In this document: positions 16,473-25,491 of the stretch, piece after piece | Layout of the letters: the number at the start of each line of letters is the position of its first letter | Numbering within the stretch: the stretch's first letter is position 1 | From: an uncultured Erysipelotrichaceae bacterium | GTDB lineage: Bacteria > Bacillota_I > Bacilli_A > Erysipelotrichales > Erysipelotrichaceae | DNA length: 64,000 nt | Assembly: GCA_947569705.1 (NCBI GenBank) | Contig: CANOSP010000006.1 | Span: 21,525-85,524 of the forward strand | Direction: 5' to 3' | Made by a program: the position numbers and the translations under genes | Notes under the pieces: model-generated | Told to the model about the DNA's origin: nothing | Database searches by the model: none | Seen by the model: the letters and a program-made list of their open reading frames with translations, nothing else

Positions 16473-17759
16473 ATGTTTATAGATCGTGTAAAGCTGCATA
16501 TTAAGGCAGGAAAGGGCGGAGACGGCATTGTCGCATTTCGCCATGAGAAATACGTCGCATACGGCGGACCCAGCGGCGGAGACGGCGGACGCGGCGGTAA
16601 TGTGATTTTTGAAGCTGATTCACATAAGTCTACTCTGTTGGATCTGCGTTTTCAGCGGAAGCTGAAGGCGGAAGACGGAGGCAAAGGAAAAACAAAGAAG
16701 ATGCACGGAGCGGACGGGGATGACTTTATTGTCAAGGTACCGATCGGTACTTTGGTAAAGGACAGCGAAACCGGTGCGATTTTGGCGGATTTAACTAAGA
16801 ATCATCAACAGGAGATTATTGCGAAAGGCGGTAAAGGCGGTCGCGGCAATTGGCATTTTCGCACAAGTAAAAATACAGCACCGCAATACAGTGAATTAGG
16901 TGAACCGGGAGTAGAACGTGATATTGATGTGGAATTAAAGCTGTTGGCAGATGTAGGTTTAGTAGGCTTTCCGTCAGTCGGTAAATCCACACTGTTATCA
17001 GTTGTAAGTAAAGCGAAGCCGGAAATTGCCGATTATCATTTTACGACAATTACACCTAATTTAGGTGTTGTTCAGGTACCTGACGGACGCAGCTTTGTAA
17101 TGGCAGATCTGCCCGGATTAATTGCCGGTGCGGCTCAGGGAAAAGGATTAGGACACCAATTTCTGCGCCATATCGAGCGATGCCGTGTCATTATCCATGT
17201 GATTGATATGGGAGCGAATGACGGTCGTGATCCGTTAGAAGATTATCGCACGATCAATGAAGAATTAAAACAGTACGAATATCGTTTGTTAGAGCGCCCG
17301 CAGATTGTGATTGCGAATAAAATGGATTTAGATGACGCCGCAGAAAATTTAAACAGATTCCGCAGGGAATTTCCGAATGTTGAAGTATTTGAAGCGACAA
17401 CAATCATTGCGGAAGGCTTGGAACCGATCCTATATCGAGCCGCCGATTTGCTTGAGGTAACGGAACAATTTCCGCTGTATCAGGAAACAGATCAAGAGAG
17501 TGAAGGAGTATTGTATCAATTCAAGCCTGAGGAGGCACCGTTTACAATTCAAAAGCTTGCCGAGCATGAATGGGAAGTCAGCGGTCCTGTCATTGAACGC
17601 AATTTCTCCGCATCTAAGCTAACAAATGATGAAGATATCATGCGTTTTGCCCGCAGAATGCGCAAGTTGAACGTGGATCAGTCACTTCGAGATGCAGGCT
17701 GTGTCAACGGTGATACCGTAGTGATCTGTAATGTAGAATTTGTATTTGAAGATGAATAG
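16473..17759 (+). CDS. obg: GTPase Obg/CgtA
   Basis: A ribosome-associated GTPase of 428 residues acting in 50S assembly and stress/ppGpp signalling. The N-terminal Obg fold is glycine-rich (KAGKGGDGIVAFRHEKY, GPSGGDGGRGG). The G domain has GFPSVGKSTLL (G1), TTITPNLG (G2), DLPGLI (G3) and NKMD (G4). A C-terminal OCT domain of about 80 residues is present (VLYQFKPEEAPFTIQKL onward). The ATG at 16473 follows GTGAGGTG; an upstream GTG is less likely. It stands at the usual place after rpmA. Confidence 0.95.
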   Translation: MFIDRVKLHIKAGKGGDGIVAFRHEKYVAYGGPSGGDGGRGGNVIFEADSHKSTLLDLRFQRKLKAEDGGKGKTKKMHGADGDDFIVKVPIGTLVKDSETGAILADLTKNHQQEIIAKGGKGGRGNWHFRTSKNTAPQYSELGEPGVERDIDVELKLLADVGLVGFPSVGKSTLLSVVSKAKPEIADYHFTTITPNLGVVQVPDGRSFVMADLPGLIAGAAQGKGLGHQFLRHIERCRVIIHVIDMGANDGRDPLEDYRTINEELKQYEYRLLERPQIVIANKMDLDDAAENLNRFRREFPNVEVFEATTIIAEGLEPILYRAADLLEVTEQFPLYQETDQESEGVLYQFKPEEAPFTIQKLAEHEWEVSGPVIERNFSASKLTNDEDIMRFARRMRKLNVDQSLRDAGCVNGDTVVICNVEFVFEDE

Positions 17760-17836
17760 TTATGATTCACAGGGGCATCTGTTTTAGTTGGTCAAACAAT
17801 CCAATCCCAATATATAAGTTTCGTACAGTAAATACA

Positions 17837-17884
17837 AAAAAGAGTGATTTCTGAATTAAATTTCTATTAAATCACTCTTTTATT
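17837..17884 (+). terminator. Terminator after obg
   Basis: AAAAGAGTGATTT and AAATCACTCTTTT form a long perfect stem around an 18-base AT-rich loop, ending in TTTTATTT. The stem is symmetrical and could also stop minus-strand transcription. Confidence 0.8.
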
Positions 17885-18026
17885 TATAAAAATAATGAAA
17901 TATTTCTGAAAGACTTTTTCACTGTTTTGTAATGGAAAAACATGGCAGGTTACAATGAAATCGTATTTTTAATAAATTTTACTTATACATAAACCAAAAA
18001 GTACAAATATATTATTTAAAAATGCA

Positions 18027-18105
18027 AATACAGGTCTTTTTCAATTCTGTATAATATGTAATGTAAACGCTCACAGTATGCCATTAGTGTATGAAAACGT
18101 ATACA
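18027..18105 (+). promoter_or_regulatory. Promoter with two cre-like (CcpA) sites for the surface glycan protein
   Basis: TATAAT at 18050-18055 is followed by TGTAAACGCTCACA at 18062-18075, which matches the cre consensus TGWNANCGNTNWCA at every position and covers the expected start site. A second site, TGAAAACGTATACA at 18092-18105, matches 13 of 14. The two are 30 bp apart. This suggests catabolite repression of the downstream gene. The -35 (AATACA, 18027-18032) is weak. Confidence 0.6.
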
Positions 18106-18149
18106 TTTATGAAAGGAATAAAATTGAAGTAAATTATTAGTTTTTAACA

Positions 18150-18187
18150 TAAAAAAAGACAGTTATTTCTCATTTGAAATACTGTCT
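18150..18187 (-). terminator. Minus-strand terminator-like hairpin in the 5' region of the surface gene
   Basis: On the minus strand AGACAGTATTTC and GAAATAACTGTCT form a stem with one bulge, followed by seven T residues. On the plus strand it is a plain hairpin in the roughly 280-base untranslated leader. No minus-strand gene is evident. The rest of 17885-18344 is AT-rich and holds only the promoter and cre-like sites listed separately. Confidence 0.45.
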
Positions 18188-18344
18188 GTAAAGGTATACA
18201 TTTTGAGATATAGCAACATGTTTATAGAAAGGAGAACCGTTATGACATGAAGGATGATCGCTTTTAACAGAGAACACAGAATTGCATAATTATGTTGAAA
18301 AATATCGTTAGATATTTCAGAAAAAACAGGAAAGGAAAGGGCAT

Positions 18345-21300
18345 ATGAGAAATAAACTGAAAAAACTGTGTTTATCTTTATTCGCTGCTGCATTGACACT
18401 TACCTCATTGGTTACAAGCGGAATTACTATTGCAGCAAGCGGCACCGAAGATATAATATCAATTAATGCAAAACTTGATGCAGGTGGTGAAAATGAGAAT
18501 AATAAATTTTATTACTACCCCAGTACAAAATGGAAAGCCGGTGTAGCGGCAAACGAGTATTTTACAACTGTAGATACCTCTCAGCCGGCTAATAATGATG
18601 TATATTATACGATTAAATTCGAGGGAACAGGAATTGAAGTGTTTGGCTTTAAAGCACCTTCTCATGCCATCATAGAATTTTCTATTGACGGTGGAGATGT
18701 TAAAACAGTGGATACTTATGCTGCGAGCAGACCGGCGTCCGCTTTAAAACTAGTTGAGTATAAGAACTTGGAGAATAAAGAGCATACATTGAAATGTAAA
18801 GCAACCGGCTCAAAGAACGCCAATGCCAGCGGTGCTAATATCCAAGTAACCAGAGCAGATATTTTTAAACCAAAAGCAACAGCTTCTAATGTAACATTTA
18901 AAAACAGAAGTGCTGAACTTTTTGTAGGTCAAGAATATCAGATCGAATATGATACTGAACCTGTGGGGGCAGCTTTGCCTGAAGATTTTGTATTTGCGAC
19001 AGAGGATGAGTCAATTTTGACTGTAGATGAGACAGGTAAGGTAACCGCACACGGAAGCGGTACTGCTATGGTAAGCGGAGACTGCCAAAGTCTCGGCATT
19101 TATAACAGTATGACAATTACCGTAAAGGAAAAAGATAAATTACATGTTACTGTTGTAGATTCTAATGATCAGTTCCAACAAAAAGCTTATGATTCTTTAC
19201 TGGAAGTAAATGAAACAGCGGATTCTTTATGGAGTTGGAAAAATGATAAGGCGATTTCGGAAATTGCGATTCTGAGCGGTTCAGAAGACTTAAATAATGT
19301 GAGAGTCGAAATCGGTCAATTTGAAAATGAAAAAGGTACGATTCTTGATTCTGATGCAATTCAAGCTACCTTTATTACAGAAGCGTTAGGCTTTATCGGT
19401 AATGCAGGTTGGTATTCCATTAATCCAAATGCGGTTATGCCGACAGGCCCTAAAGAATACTATTTTGATATTATTGATACAAGTGAGCCTTTGGCACAAT
19501 TAGGTAAAGACAGAGTTCAGCTGGTTTGGCTTGATTTTAACGCCGGTAAAGATACACAGCCGGGAACTTATACTGGACAGATTACTGTTACGGCTGACGG
19601 ATTGACAGAGGATAAGACAATCGATTATACGTTTGAGGTTATTGATCTTACCTTTGATGATACTGAAGATTACACATTCAGACCTAATTATTGGACATAT
19701 CCTTTCAGTTCTGCAGAGTATTATGAGGTTGAACCGTTCTCTCCGGAACATATCGATATTTTGAGAACGCACTTATTACAATATAAAGAATATGGCGGTG
19801 TAACCTTAACTGCTTCGTTGGTTGAAGAAGCATGGGGCGGACAGACATACGGTAAAATCGATCCTGCAAACGGTGATGATATTCGTTGCCCTTCATTAAT
19901 TAAATGGACGAAAAAGGCAGATGGTACATGGTCATTTGATTATGATTACTTCGATAAATTTGTGGAAGTGGCTGAATCAATCGGTATCGGCGATGATATT
20001 GTTTTATACAGTATGATTCCATGGAACGATAGAATCATTTATTATGATGAAGCTTCAGGCACAGTGAAAAAAGATACTGTCAGCATTTCCAATAAAACCA
20101 ATTATGCTTCTTATTGGAGACCTTTCTTAATTGACTTCACAGCACATCTTGATGCAAAGGATTGGTTTGATAAGGTTTCCATCGGCTTTGATGAAAGAGC
20201 GATGATGAAAAATGTTTTTGATCTTATTGATGAAGTGAAGAATAAAGACGGTAAGTCATTCAAGAAAAAAGGCGCGTATAACCATATTTTCAATGGTGAT
20301 GGTGTACCGCCCAGAATGGAAGATCTTTCTTATAACTTAAATTTATTAAGAAACAATATTGCGGACTTCAAACCGTTCTTGGCAGATCGTAAAGAAAAAG
20401 GTTTAAGCACTACTTTCTATACCGGAACAGATGTATTCCCGAATTCATTCTTACGTTCTCTGCCGGCAGAGAGTTACTGGACAATGATGTTCTCAGGTTC
20501 TTTAGGTGTAGACGGATTCTTAGATTGGGCTTATGATGCTTGGGTAGAAGATCCGTTAGTAGATACAACGCATTATTCCTTCCAGCCGGGCGATTGTTTC
20601 ATGGTGTATCCATCACCGAAGGATGCTGAAAAAAAGGTGACAAAAGCTTCCATCAGAAGTGAAAAATATGGTGAAGGAATCCGCGATATTAATAAATTAT
20701 ATCGCATGCAGGAAGCATATCCTGAATTAGCTCAAGATATTGAACAATTATTCTCGACTGTAAAATCTAATTATGCTTTTGACTTGGTGAACAATCAGCC
20801 GGGATGGGCATATGCCGGCGGAAAACCTGCTCGCTGGATTACCGAAGCAGGCAGACAGCAAATATTAGTAGACGTTTCCGACTTCAAAGATCAGCTTTAT
20901 ACAATAAGCAAGAAATATGAAGAATTGTCGGCACCTGATGAAGTATTAGTAGACAGCATTGAATTCGCAGATGATGAAATTATTTTAGAAAAAGATGAAA
21001 GCAAAGAGATTGAAGTAACAATCAATCCGGAAGATGCGACTAATAAAGAATTAGTTTGGGAAAGCGGTGACACAGATATTGTTGAAGTAGTAAACGGTAC
21101 TGTTACAGCGAAAAAATCAGGTTCAACAATCATTACTGTTACAAGCGCAGATAATAACGCAACTGCACAAATCAATGTAACAGTGAAAGCTGACTTCACT
21201 GCATTAAATAAAGCGATTAAAGATGCTGCTAACATCGATTCTTCAAAATATACAGATGAGAGTCTGGAGAATTTGAATCATGTGTTGGCTGATGCAAATG

Positions 21301-22262
21301 TTGTAGCAGCAAACGAAAAAGCTACACAGGCTGAAGTGGATCAAGCGGCAGATGCTGTGAATAAGGCGATTGCTGACCTGCAAGAAAAGGATGACGGTAA
21401 TGATCCGGACAACCCTGACCAACCGGACAATCCTGATAATCCAGACAAACCGGATACCCCGGATAATCCAGATAAACCGGACACGCCTGACACACCGGAT
21501 ACTCCGGATAATCCAGATAAACCGAACACACCAGACACACCGGATACTCCGGATAATCCAGATAAACCGGACACGCCTGACACACCGGATACTCCGGATA
21601 ATCCAGATAAACCGAACACACCAGACACACCGGATACTCCAAATAATCCAGATAAACCAAATAAACCGAGTACACCGGATAAGCCAAACAAACCAAATAA
21701 TCCAAGCAAGCCAAGTAATCCGATCGGACCAAATAAACCGATTCAGCCGGGTTATGTAAATCAACTTAACAGTGCAGATAACAAAGTCAGTATCATCGGA
21801 AAATTCCCTAATGATATTGAATTGATTGTTGAAGACTTACCATCGGACGCAAAGGAAAATACAATCTCATCTATTACGAATAAGGAAGTAGTTGCGAAGT
21901 ATAAATTTGAAAAGATCTTCGATATTTATATGCTGCGTAACGGTGTTACTTATACCCCTAAGGGTAACTTCTCGGTTAGAATCAAGTTAGATGATGATTT
22001 AGCGGCTAAGCGTTATTTAGGGATTGCGTATATCGCTGATAACGGTGCAGTTACTATGGTTCCTTCTAAAGTACAAAACGGTTATATTACGTTTACGACG
22101 AACCACAATTCCTATTATGCAATCGTATCGAGTGACGGACCGATTGTTGATACGGCTACTACAACACCGCTTATCAATATTAACGGTTTCTCCGTTATCA
22201 TGTTGGGTATGTTGTTGGCTTTCATGGTAAAGAAATCTGACGGCTTAATGAAAAAAGAATAG
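18345..22262 (+). CDS. Large secreted, membrane-anchored glycoside hydrolase-like protein (DUF4091) with Ig-like and proline-rich domains
   Basis: 1305 residues. A signal peptide (about 1-31) is followed by a beta-rich carbohydrate-binding-like module (about 35-175), a bacterial Ig-like domain (about 176-265), and a long central region (about 270-850). Within it FRPNYWTYPFS, a segment reading SPSLIKW-like, and DDIVLYSMIPWND ... KVSIGFDERAMM resemble the TIM-barrel-like DUF4091 proteins found in polysaccharide utilisation loci. A Big2-type Ig domain (about 866-948), a FIVAR-like three-helix unit (about 950-1015) and a Pro/Asp/Lys/Thr repeat stalk (about 1018-1135) follow. A final beta domain precedes one membrane helix (about 1275-1297). 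There is no clear LPxTG, so anchoring is probably by the helix. Upstream cre-like sites suggest carbohydrate control. The substrate is unknown. Confidence 0.8.
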   Translation: MRNKLKKLCLSLFAAALTLTSLVTSGITIAASGTEDIISINAKLDAGGENENNKFYYYPSTKWKAGVAANEYFTTVDTSQPANNDVYYTIKFEGTGIEVFGFKAPSHAIIEFSIDGGDVKTVDTYAASRPASALKLVEYKNLENKEHTLKCKATGSKNANASGANIQVTRADIFKPKATASNVTFKNRSAELFVGQEYQIEYDTEPVGAALPEDFVFATEDESILTVDETGKVTAHGSGTAMVSGDCQSLGIYNSMTITVKEKDKLHVTVVDSNDQFQQKAYDSLLEVNETADSLWSWKNDKAISEIAILSGSEDLNNVRVEIGQFENEKGTILDSDAIQATFITEALGFIGNAGWYSINPNAVMPTGPKEYYFDIIDTSEPLAQLGKDRVQLVWLDFNAGKDTQPGTYTGQITVTADGLTEDKTIDYTFEVIDLTFDDTEDYTFRPNYWTYPFSSAEYYEVEPFSPEHIDILRTHLLQYKEYGGVTLTASLVEEAWGGQTYGKIDPANGDDIRCPSLIKWTKKADGTWSFDYDYFDKFVEVAESIGIGDDIVLYSMIPWNDRIIYYDEASGTVKKDTVSISNKTNYASYWRPFLIDFTAHLDAKDWFDKVSIGFDERAMMKNVFDLIDEVKNKDGKSFKKKGAYNHIFNGDGVPPRMEDLSYNLNLLRNNIADFKPFLADRKEKGLSTTFYTGTDVFPNSFLRSLPAESYWTMMFSGSLGVDGFLDWAYDAWVEDPLVDTTHYSFQPGDCFMVYPSPKDAEKKVTKASIRSEKYGEGIRDINKLYRMQEAYPELAQDIEQLFSTVKSNYAFDLVNNQPGWAYAGGKPARWITEAGRQQILVDVSDFKDQLYTISKKYEELSAPDEVLVDSIEFADDEIILEKDESKEIEVTINPEDATNKELVWESGDTDIVEVVNGTVTAKKSGSTIITVTSADNNATAQINVTVKADFTALNKAIKDAANIDSSKYTDESLENLNHVLADANVVAANEKATQAEVDQAADAVNKAIADLQEKDDGNDPDNPDQPDNPDNPDKPDTPDNPDKPDTPDTPDTPDNPDKPNTPDTPDTPDNPDKPDTPDTPDTPDNPDKPNTPDTPDTPNNPDKPNKPSTPDKPNKPNNPSKPSNPIGPNKPIQPGYVNQLNSADNKVSIIGKFPNDIELIVEDLPSDAKENTISSITNKEVVAKYKFEKIFDIYMLRNGVTYTPKGNFSVRIKLDDDLAAKRYLGIAYIADNGAVTMVPSKVQNGYITFTTNHNSYYAIVSSDGPIVDTATTTPLININGFSVIMLGMLLAFMVKKSDGLMKKE
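21459..21640 (+). repeat. 90-bp perfect tandem repeat (two copies) in the proline-rich stalk
   Basis: 21459-21549 is repeated without mismatch from 21549 to 21640. Each 90-bp unit consists of two 45-bp (15-codon) sub-units that differ at a few bases, encoding PDNPDKP-DTPDTPDT and PDNPDKP-NTPDTPDT. Flanking sequence carries degenerate versions. The stalk length could change by slippage or recombination. Confidence 0.9.
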
Positions 22263-22278
22263 GAATCACAAACGCTAT

Positions 22279-22313
22279 AAAGACAGAGAGTTTAAATTTC
22301 TCTGTCTTTTCTT
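22279..22313 (+). terminator. Terminator after the surface protein gene
   Basis: AAGACAGAGA and TCTCTGTCTT form a ten-pair stem followed by TTTCTTC. Confidence 0.85.
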
Positions 22314-22486
22314 CATTTCAGATAATTTATCAATGATGAAAATGCCATAAAAATAAACTTGAGATGTGTTGAAATGTGAATAAAATCTGTTTGATTTTCA
22401 TCCTTTATTTATATATAGTGCATAAACAGTGACTTTTGTTATGAAATTATTTATACTATAGCTGTTATTAAAAAAATGTTTATGAT

Positions 22487-22516
22487 TTGATTGTCGTTAT
22501 CGACAACGGATATGAT
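22487..22516 (+). promoter_or_regulatory. Promoter with palindromic operator for exonuclease III
   Basis: TTGATT (22487-22492), 18 bp, TATGAT (22511-22516). The spacer holds a perfect inverted repeat TTGTCG-TTAT-CGACAA (22491-22506), well placed for a repressor. The remaining intergenic DNA from 22314 is AT-rich with no other feature seen. Confidence 0.5.
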
Positions 22517-22533
22517 AAACAAGGAGGAACTAT

Positions 22534-23289
22534 ATGAAACTTGTATCATGGAATGTCAACGGAATTCGTGCTTGTGTACAAAAAGGCTTTTATGACTTTT
22601 TTCAACAGGCGGATGCCGATATATTCTGTATTCAGGAAACAAAAATGCAGCCGGGGCAGTTAGTGATCAGTACGGAAGGCTATTATCAATATATGAACAG
22701 TGCGATTAAAAAAGGCTACAGCGGAGTGATGGTATTTACCAAACAAAAGCCGCTGTCTGTTCATTATGGAATGGGAATTGAACAACATGATCAGGAAGGA
22801 CGTTTAATTACTTTAGAATATGAAGATTTTTATTTTGTCGGATGTTATACACCGAATTCAAAAGATGAATTAGCGCGATTATCTTATCGTATGGAGTGGG
22901 AGAATGATTTTCGTGCTTATTTAAAACGTTTGGATGAAAGTAAGCCGGTCATACTGTGCGGAGACTTAAATGTTGCTCATCAGGAAATCGATTTAAAAAA
23001 TCCGGAGTCAAATCGGCGCAGTGCCGGATTCAGCGATGAAGAGCGTGCTAAATTCAGTGAACTGTTAGAAAGCGGCTTTATTGATACATACCGTACCTTA
23101 TATCCGCAAAAAATTGAATATTCATGGTGGAGTTATCGATTCAAGGCAAGAGAGCGTAATGCCGGATGGCGCATTGACTATTTTCTCATCTCCGATCGTT
23201 TGCGAGATGCTGTTTGTGATGCTGTCATTCATACCGATATTACCGGCAGTGATCATTGTCCTGTTTCCTTAGAAATAAAGCTACCTTAA
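22534..23289 (+). CDS. exoA: Exodeoxyribonuclease III (AP endonuclease)
   Basis: 251 residues of the ExoIII/APE1 family, cleaving 5' to abasic sites and removing 3' blocks in base-excision repair. Motifs in order: SWNVNGIRA (residues 4-12), ICIQETKM (metal-binding Glu), GCYTPN, LCGDLNVAHQEIDL (catalytic Asp/Asn), the YSWWSYR segment, RIDYFLIS and the C-terminal GSDHCPVSL with the catalytic His. The length is normal. It stands alone behind its own promoter with an AAGGAGG ribosome-binding site. A palindrome between -35 and -10 suggests regulated expression. Confidence 0.95.
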   Translation: MKLVSWNVNGIRACVQKGFYDFFQQADADIFCIQETKMQPGQLVISTEGYYQYMNSAIKKGYSGVMVFTKQKPLSVHYGMGIEQHDQEGRLITLEYEDFYFVGCYTPNSKDELARLSYRMEWENDFRAYLKRLDESKPVILCGDLNVAHQEIDLKNPESNRRSAGFSDEERAKFSELLESGFIDTYRTLYPQKIEYSWWSYRFKARERNAGWRIDYFLISDRLRDAVCDAVIHTDITGSDHCPVSLEIKLP

Positions 23290-23301
23290 CATGCATAATT
23301 A

Positions 23302-23384
23302 TGGTATAATAATATAGAATTTTTTATAATTAAAAAGGTTATTTCATCGATTAAGAAGCATTCATTTGTGAATAATGTGCTTAA
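23302..23384 (+). promoter_or_regulatory. Promoter and AT-rich leader upstream of ruvA
   Basis: TGGTATAAT (23302-23310) is an extended -10, giving a leader of about 160 bases before ruvA. The leader contains an imperfect hairpin at 23351-23384 (TTAAG ... CTTAA with GCATTCATT inside). No known riboswitch class is recognised. Confidence 0.45.
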
Positions 23385-23477
23385 ATGATATAAAAATGAT
23401 CGGATTTCTAAAGATAAATCTTAATACGAATTGCGTATGGGTGAATTAATTTTAATACATTAAATGGTGGTGATTAC

Positions 23478-24059
23478 ATGATAGCATTTGTAAAGGGAAC
23501 AGTATGTAATTGTGAAAAAGACTGTATCATTATTGAAAATCAAGGCATCGGTTATCGTATTTATGTGGCAAATCCGCTGAAATTTCCGTGCGGCAGTGAA
23601 GCTACGGTATATACCTATCAGTATGTAAGAGAAGATGCATTGATGTTATACGGCTTCTCGACAACGGCGGAACATGATCTTTTTTTACGGCTTATTTCGG
23701 TAAAAGGAGTCGGTCCGCGAACGGCACTGGGAATGTTGGCTGTCAGCGATGCAAATGAAATGATCACAGCCATTGAACAGAATGATGTAAAATATATGAA
23801 GAGTCTGCCGGGAATCGGTGCTAAAACTGCCGGTCAGATTATTTTAGATTTAAAAGGGAAATTAGTGGAAACACAAAGCGATGATACGTTTGAGACAGAC
23901 GGAACAATTAAAGAAGCTTTGGAAGCACTGCGTTCACTCGGTTATAAGGCGGGAGAACTGCAGGGAATTGCCAAAGAGCTATCAGGTGCGAAGCTTGAAA
24001 GCACCGAAGCTTATATCCGTCATGCCCTCGGTATTATGGCGAAACGGAAAGGGGTATAG
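23478..24059 (+). CDS. ruvA: Holliday junction branch-migration protein RuvA
   Basis: 193 residues. The N-terminal OB fold ([23 protein letters not shown]...) is followed by two helix-hairpin-helix motifs ([17 protein letters not shown] and [22 protein letters not shown]) that grip the four-way junction, and a C-terminal RuvB-binding three-helix domain ([12 protein letters not shown]...). RuvA tetramers load RuvB rings onto Holliday junctions. It ends two bases before ruvB. Confidence 0.96.
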   Translation: MIAFVKGTVCNCEKDCIIIENQGIGYRIYVANPLKFPCGSEATVYTYQYVREDALMLYGFSTTAEHDLFLRLISVKGVGPRTALGMLAVSDANEMITAIEQNDVKYMKSLPGIGAKTAGQIILDLKGKLVETQSDDTFETDGTIKEALEALRSLGYKAGELQGIAKELSGAKLESTEAYIRHALGIMAKRKGV

Positions 24060-24061
24060 GC

Positions 24062-25078
24062 ATGGATGAGCGAATGCTGAGCAGTGAAGCAATCACTGCC
24101 GATGAGGATGCGGGACTGCGCCCGCAAACCTTAAAAGAATATATCGGTCAACAGGAATTAAAGGAAAATCTTGCTGTCTTTATTGAAGCTGCCAAACAGC
24201 GCCATGAAGCGCTTGACCATGTGTTGCTTTACGGTCCTCCGGGATTGGGTAAAACCACCTTATCCTATATTTTGGCAAATGAAATGGGCGGACATATCAA
24301 AACAGCGAGCGGACCTTCGATTGAAAAGGGCGGCGATTTGGCGGCGATTCTTTCTACCTTGGAAGCAGGAGATGTCCTGTTTATCGATGAGATCCATCGT
24401 CTTTCCAAGCAGGTAGAGGAAATTTTATATCCTGCCATGGAAGATTATTGTCTGGATATTGTTGTCGGTAAAGAAGCCAGTGTGCGCTCCATTCGCTTGG
24501 ATCTGCCGCCGTTTACACTGGTAGGTGCTACTACACGAGCCGGCGATTTAACAGCACCGCTGCGCGATCGTTTCGGCATTATCTCGCAGCTTGAGTTTTA
24601 TGCTTTGGCAGACTTGTGCAAGATTGTTCAGCGTACCGCAAAGGTAATGGATACGGAAATAAATGCAGATGCGGTAAAAGAGATCGCCTTGCGTTCTCGC
24701 GGTACTCCGCGTATTGCCAATCGTTTGTTTCGCCGTGTGCGCGATTTTGCGCAGGTCATTAATAACGGTGTGATCTCCAAGGAGATCGCCGATATGGCAT
24801 TGAATAAATTAAAAGTCGATCAGCTTGGCTTAGATCATGTCGATCATAAATATTTAAAAGGAATCATCGAACGCTTTAAGGGCGGACCGGTCGGACTGGA
24901 AGCCTTAGCCAGCAGTATCGGAGAAGAAACGATGACCTTAGAAGATGTTTATGAACCTTATTTATTACAAATCGGCTTTATCAATCGAACCCCGCGCGGA
25001 CGCATCGCAACCGAAAAGGCATATCGCCATCTCGGCTATTCCTATCAGGATAACCTGTTTACGTCTGACAGCGATTAA
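24062..25078 (+). CDS. ruvB: Holliday junction branch-migration helicase RuvB
   Basis: 338-residue AAA+ motor. [11 protein letters not shown] is followed by Walker [10 protein letters not shown] (about residue 59), Walker [11 protein letters not shown] (about 108), sensor 1 [18 protein letters not shown], and arginine finger/sensor 2 elements [19 protein letters not shown]. The C-terminal winged helix ([16 protein letters not shown] ... [13 protein letters not shown]) is intact. The 3' end overlaps the converging gene at 25075 by four bases. The queA-tgt-yajC genes that often follow ruvB are absent. Confidence 0.96.
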   Translation: MDERMLSSEAITADEDAGLRPQTLKEYIGQQELKENLAVFIEAAKQRHEALDHVLLYGPPGLGKTTLSYILANEMGGHIKTASGPSIEKGGDLAAILSTLEAGDVLFIDEIHRLSKQVEEILYPAMEDYCLDIVVGKEASVRSIRLDLPPFTLVGATTRAGDLTAPLRDRFGIISQLEFYALADLCKIVQRTAKVMDTEINADAVKEIALRSRGTPRIANRLFRRVRDFAQVINNGVISKEIADMALNKLKVDQLGLDHVDHKYLKGIIERFKGGPVGLEALASSIGEETMTLEDVYEPYLLQIGFINRTPRGRIATEKAYRHLGYSYQDNLFTSDSD

Positions 25079-25431
25079 GCGTCGCTGCGCTTCAATGTGA
25101 CTAAGATACTGCCGAGTGCATATGCGACCAGTTTTGATCCGAATTCGATCAGATTCATTACAGTATATTGATCCATACAGATCAGTCCGATTATGAAAAT
25201 AATGACCAATACTCCGAAAGCGTGTAACAGCGCTTTTTTCTTTATTCCGATACCTAATAAAATTCCGGAAAAGCCATAGGCTAAAAAGCCGAATATCCAG
25301 TTTAAAATATGAAAGGTTGACTGTGATACTATATGAAAATAGTATAATGCGGCCAAAATAAGCGAAAATAATATCGTACATGCACATAAGGCTGCCATTG
25401 ATTTACCTATGGCAAGCAAATTTTCTTTCAT
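25075..25431 (-). CDS. Four-helix membrane protein, TIGR04086/YrzE-like
   Basis: 118 residues with four predicted membrane helices and little else. The pattern of paired helices, with a GILLG and a basic [11 protein letters not shown] loop between the second and third, resembles the TIGR04086 (B. subtilis YrzE) family of unknown function. Context agrees: in B. subtilis yrzE lies in the ruvB-yajC-spoVB-secDF neighbourhood. The ATG at 25431 follows GAGGTGATTT on the minus strand. It converges on ruvB with a four-base overlap and no terminator between. Confidence 0.65.
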   Translation of the reverse strand: MKENLLAIGKSMAALCACTILFSLILAALYYFHIVSQSTFHILNWIFGFLAYGFSGILLGIGIKKKALLHAFGVLVIIFIIGLICMDQYTVMNLIEFGSKLVAYALGSILVTLKRSDA

Positions 25432-25491
25432 GAAATCACCTCGATTCAGTTTATGAAAAAAATGCACGATCTAGTACAAGGAGGAAATAAA

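Noticed and set aside
18163..18399. A 78-codon minus-strand frame ending in the minus-strand terminator-like hairpin
   Set aside because: Tempting because of the terminator, but it overlaps the start and ribosome-binding site of the surface protein gene, has no visible Shine-Dalgarno and no recognisable pattern.
21243..21764. Long open frames on the minus strand (and one on the plus) across the proline-rich repeat
   Set aside because: They are low-complexity shadows of the repeat in other frames (runs of Tyr/Pro/Cys or Gly/Leu/Ser) with no ribosome-binding site.
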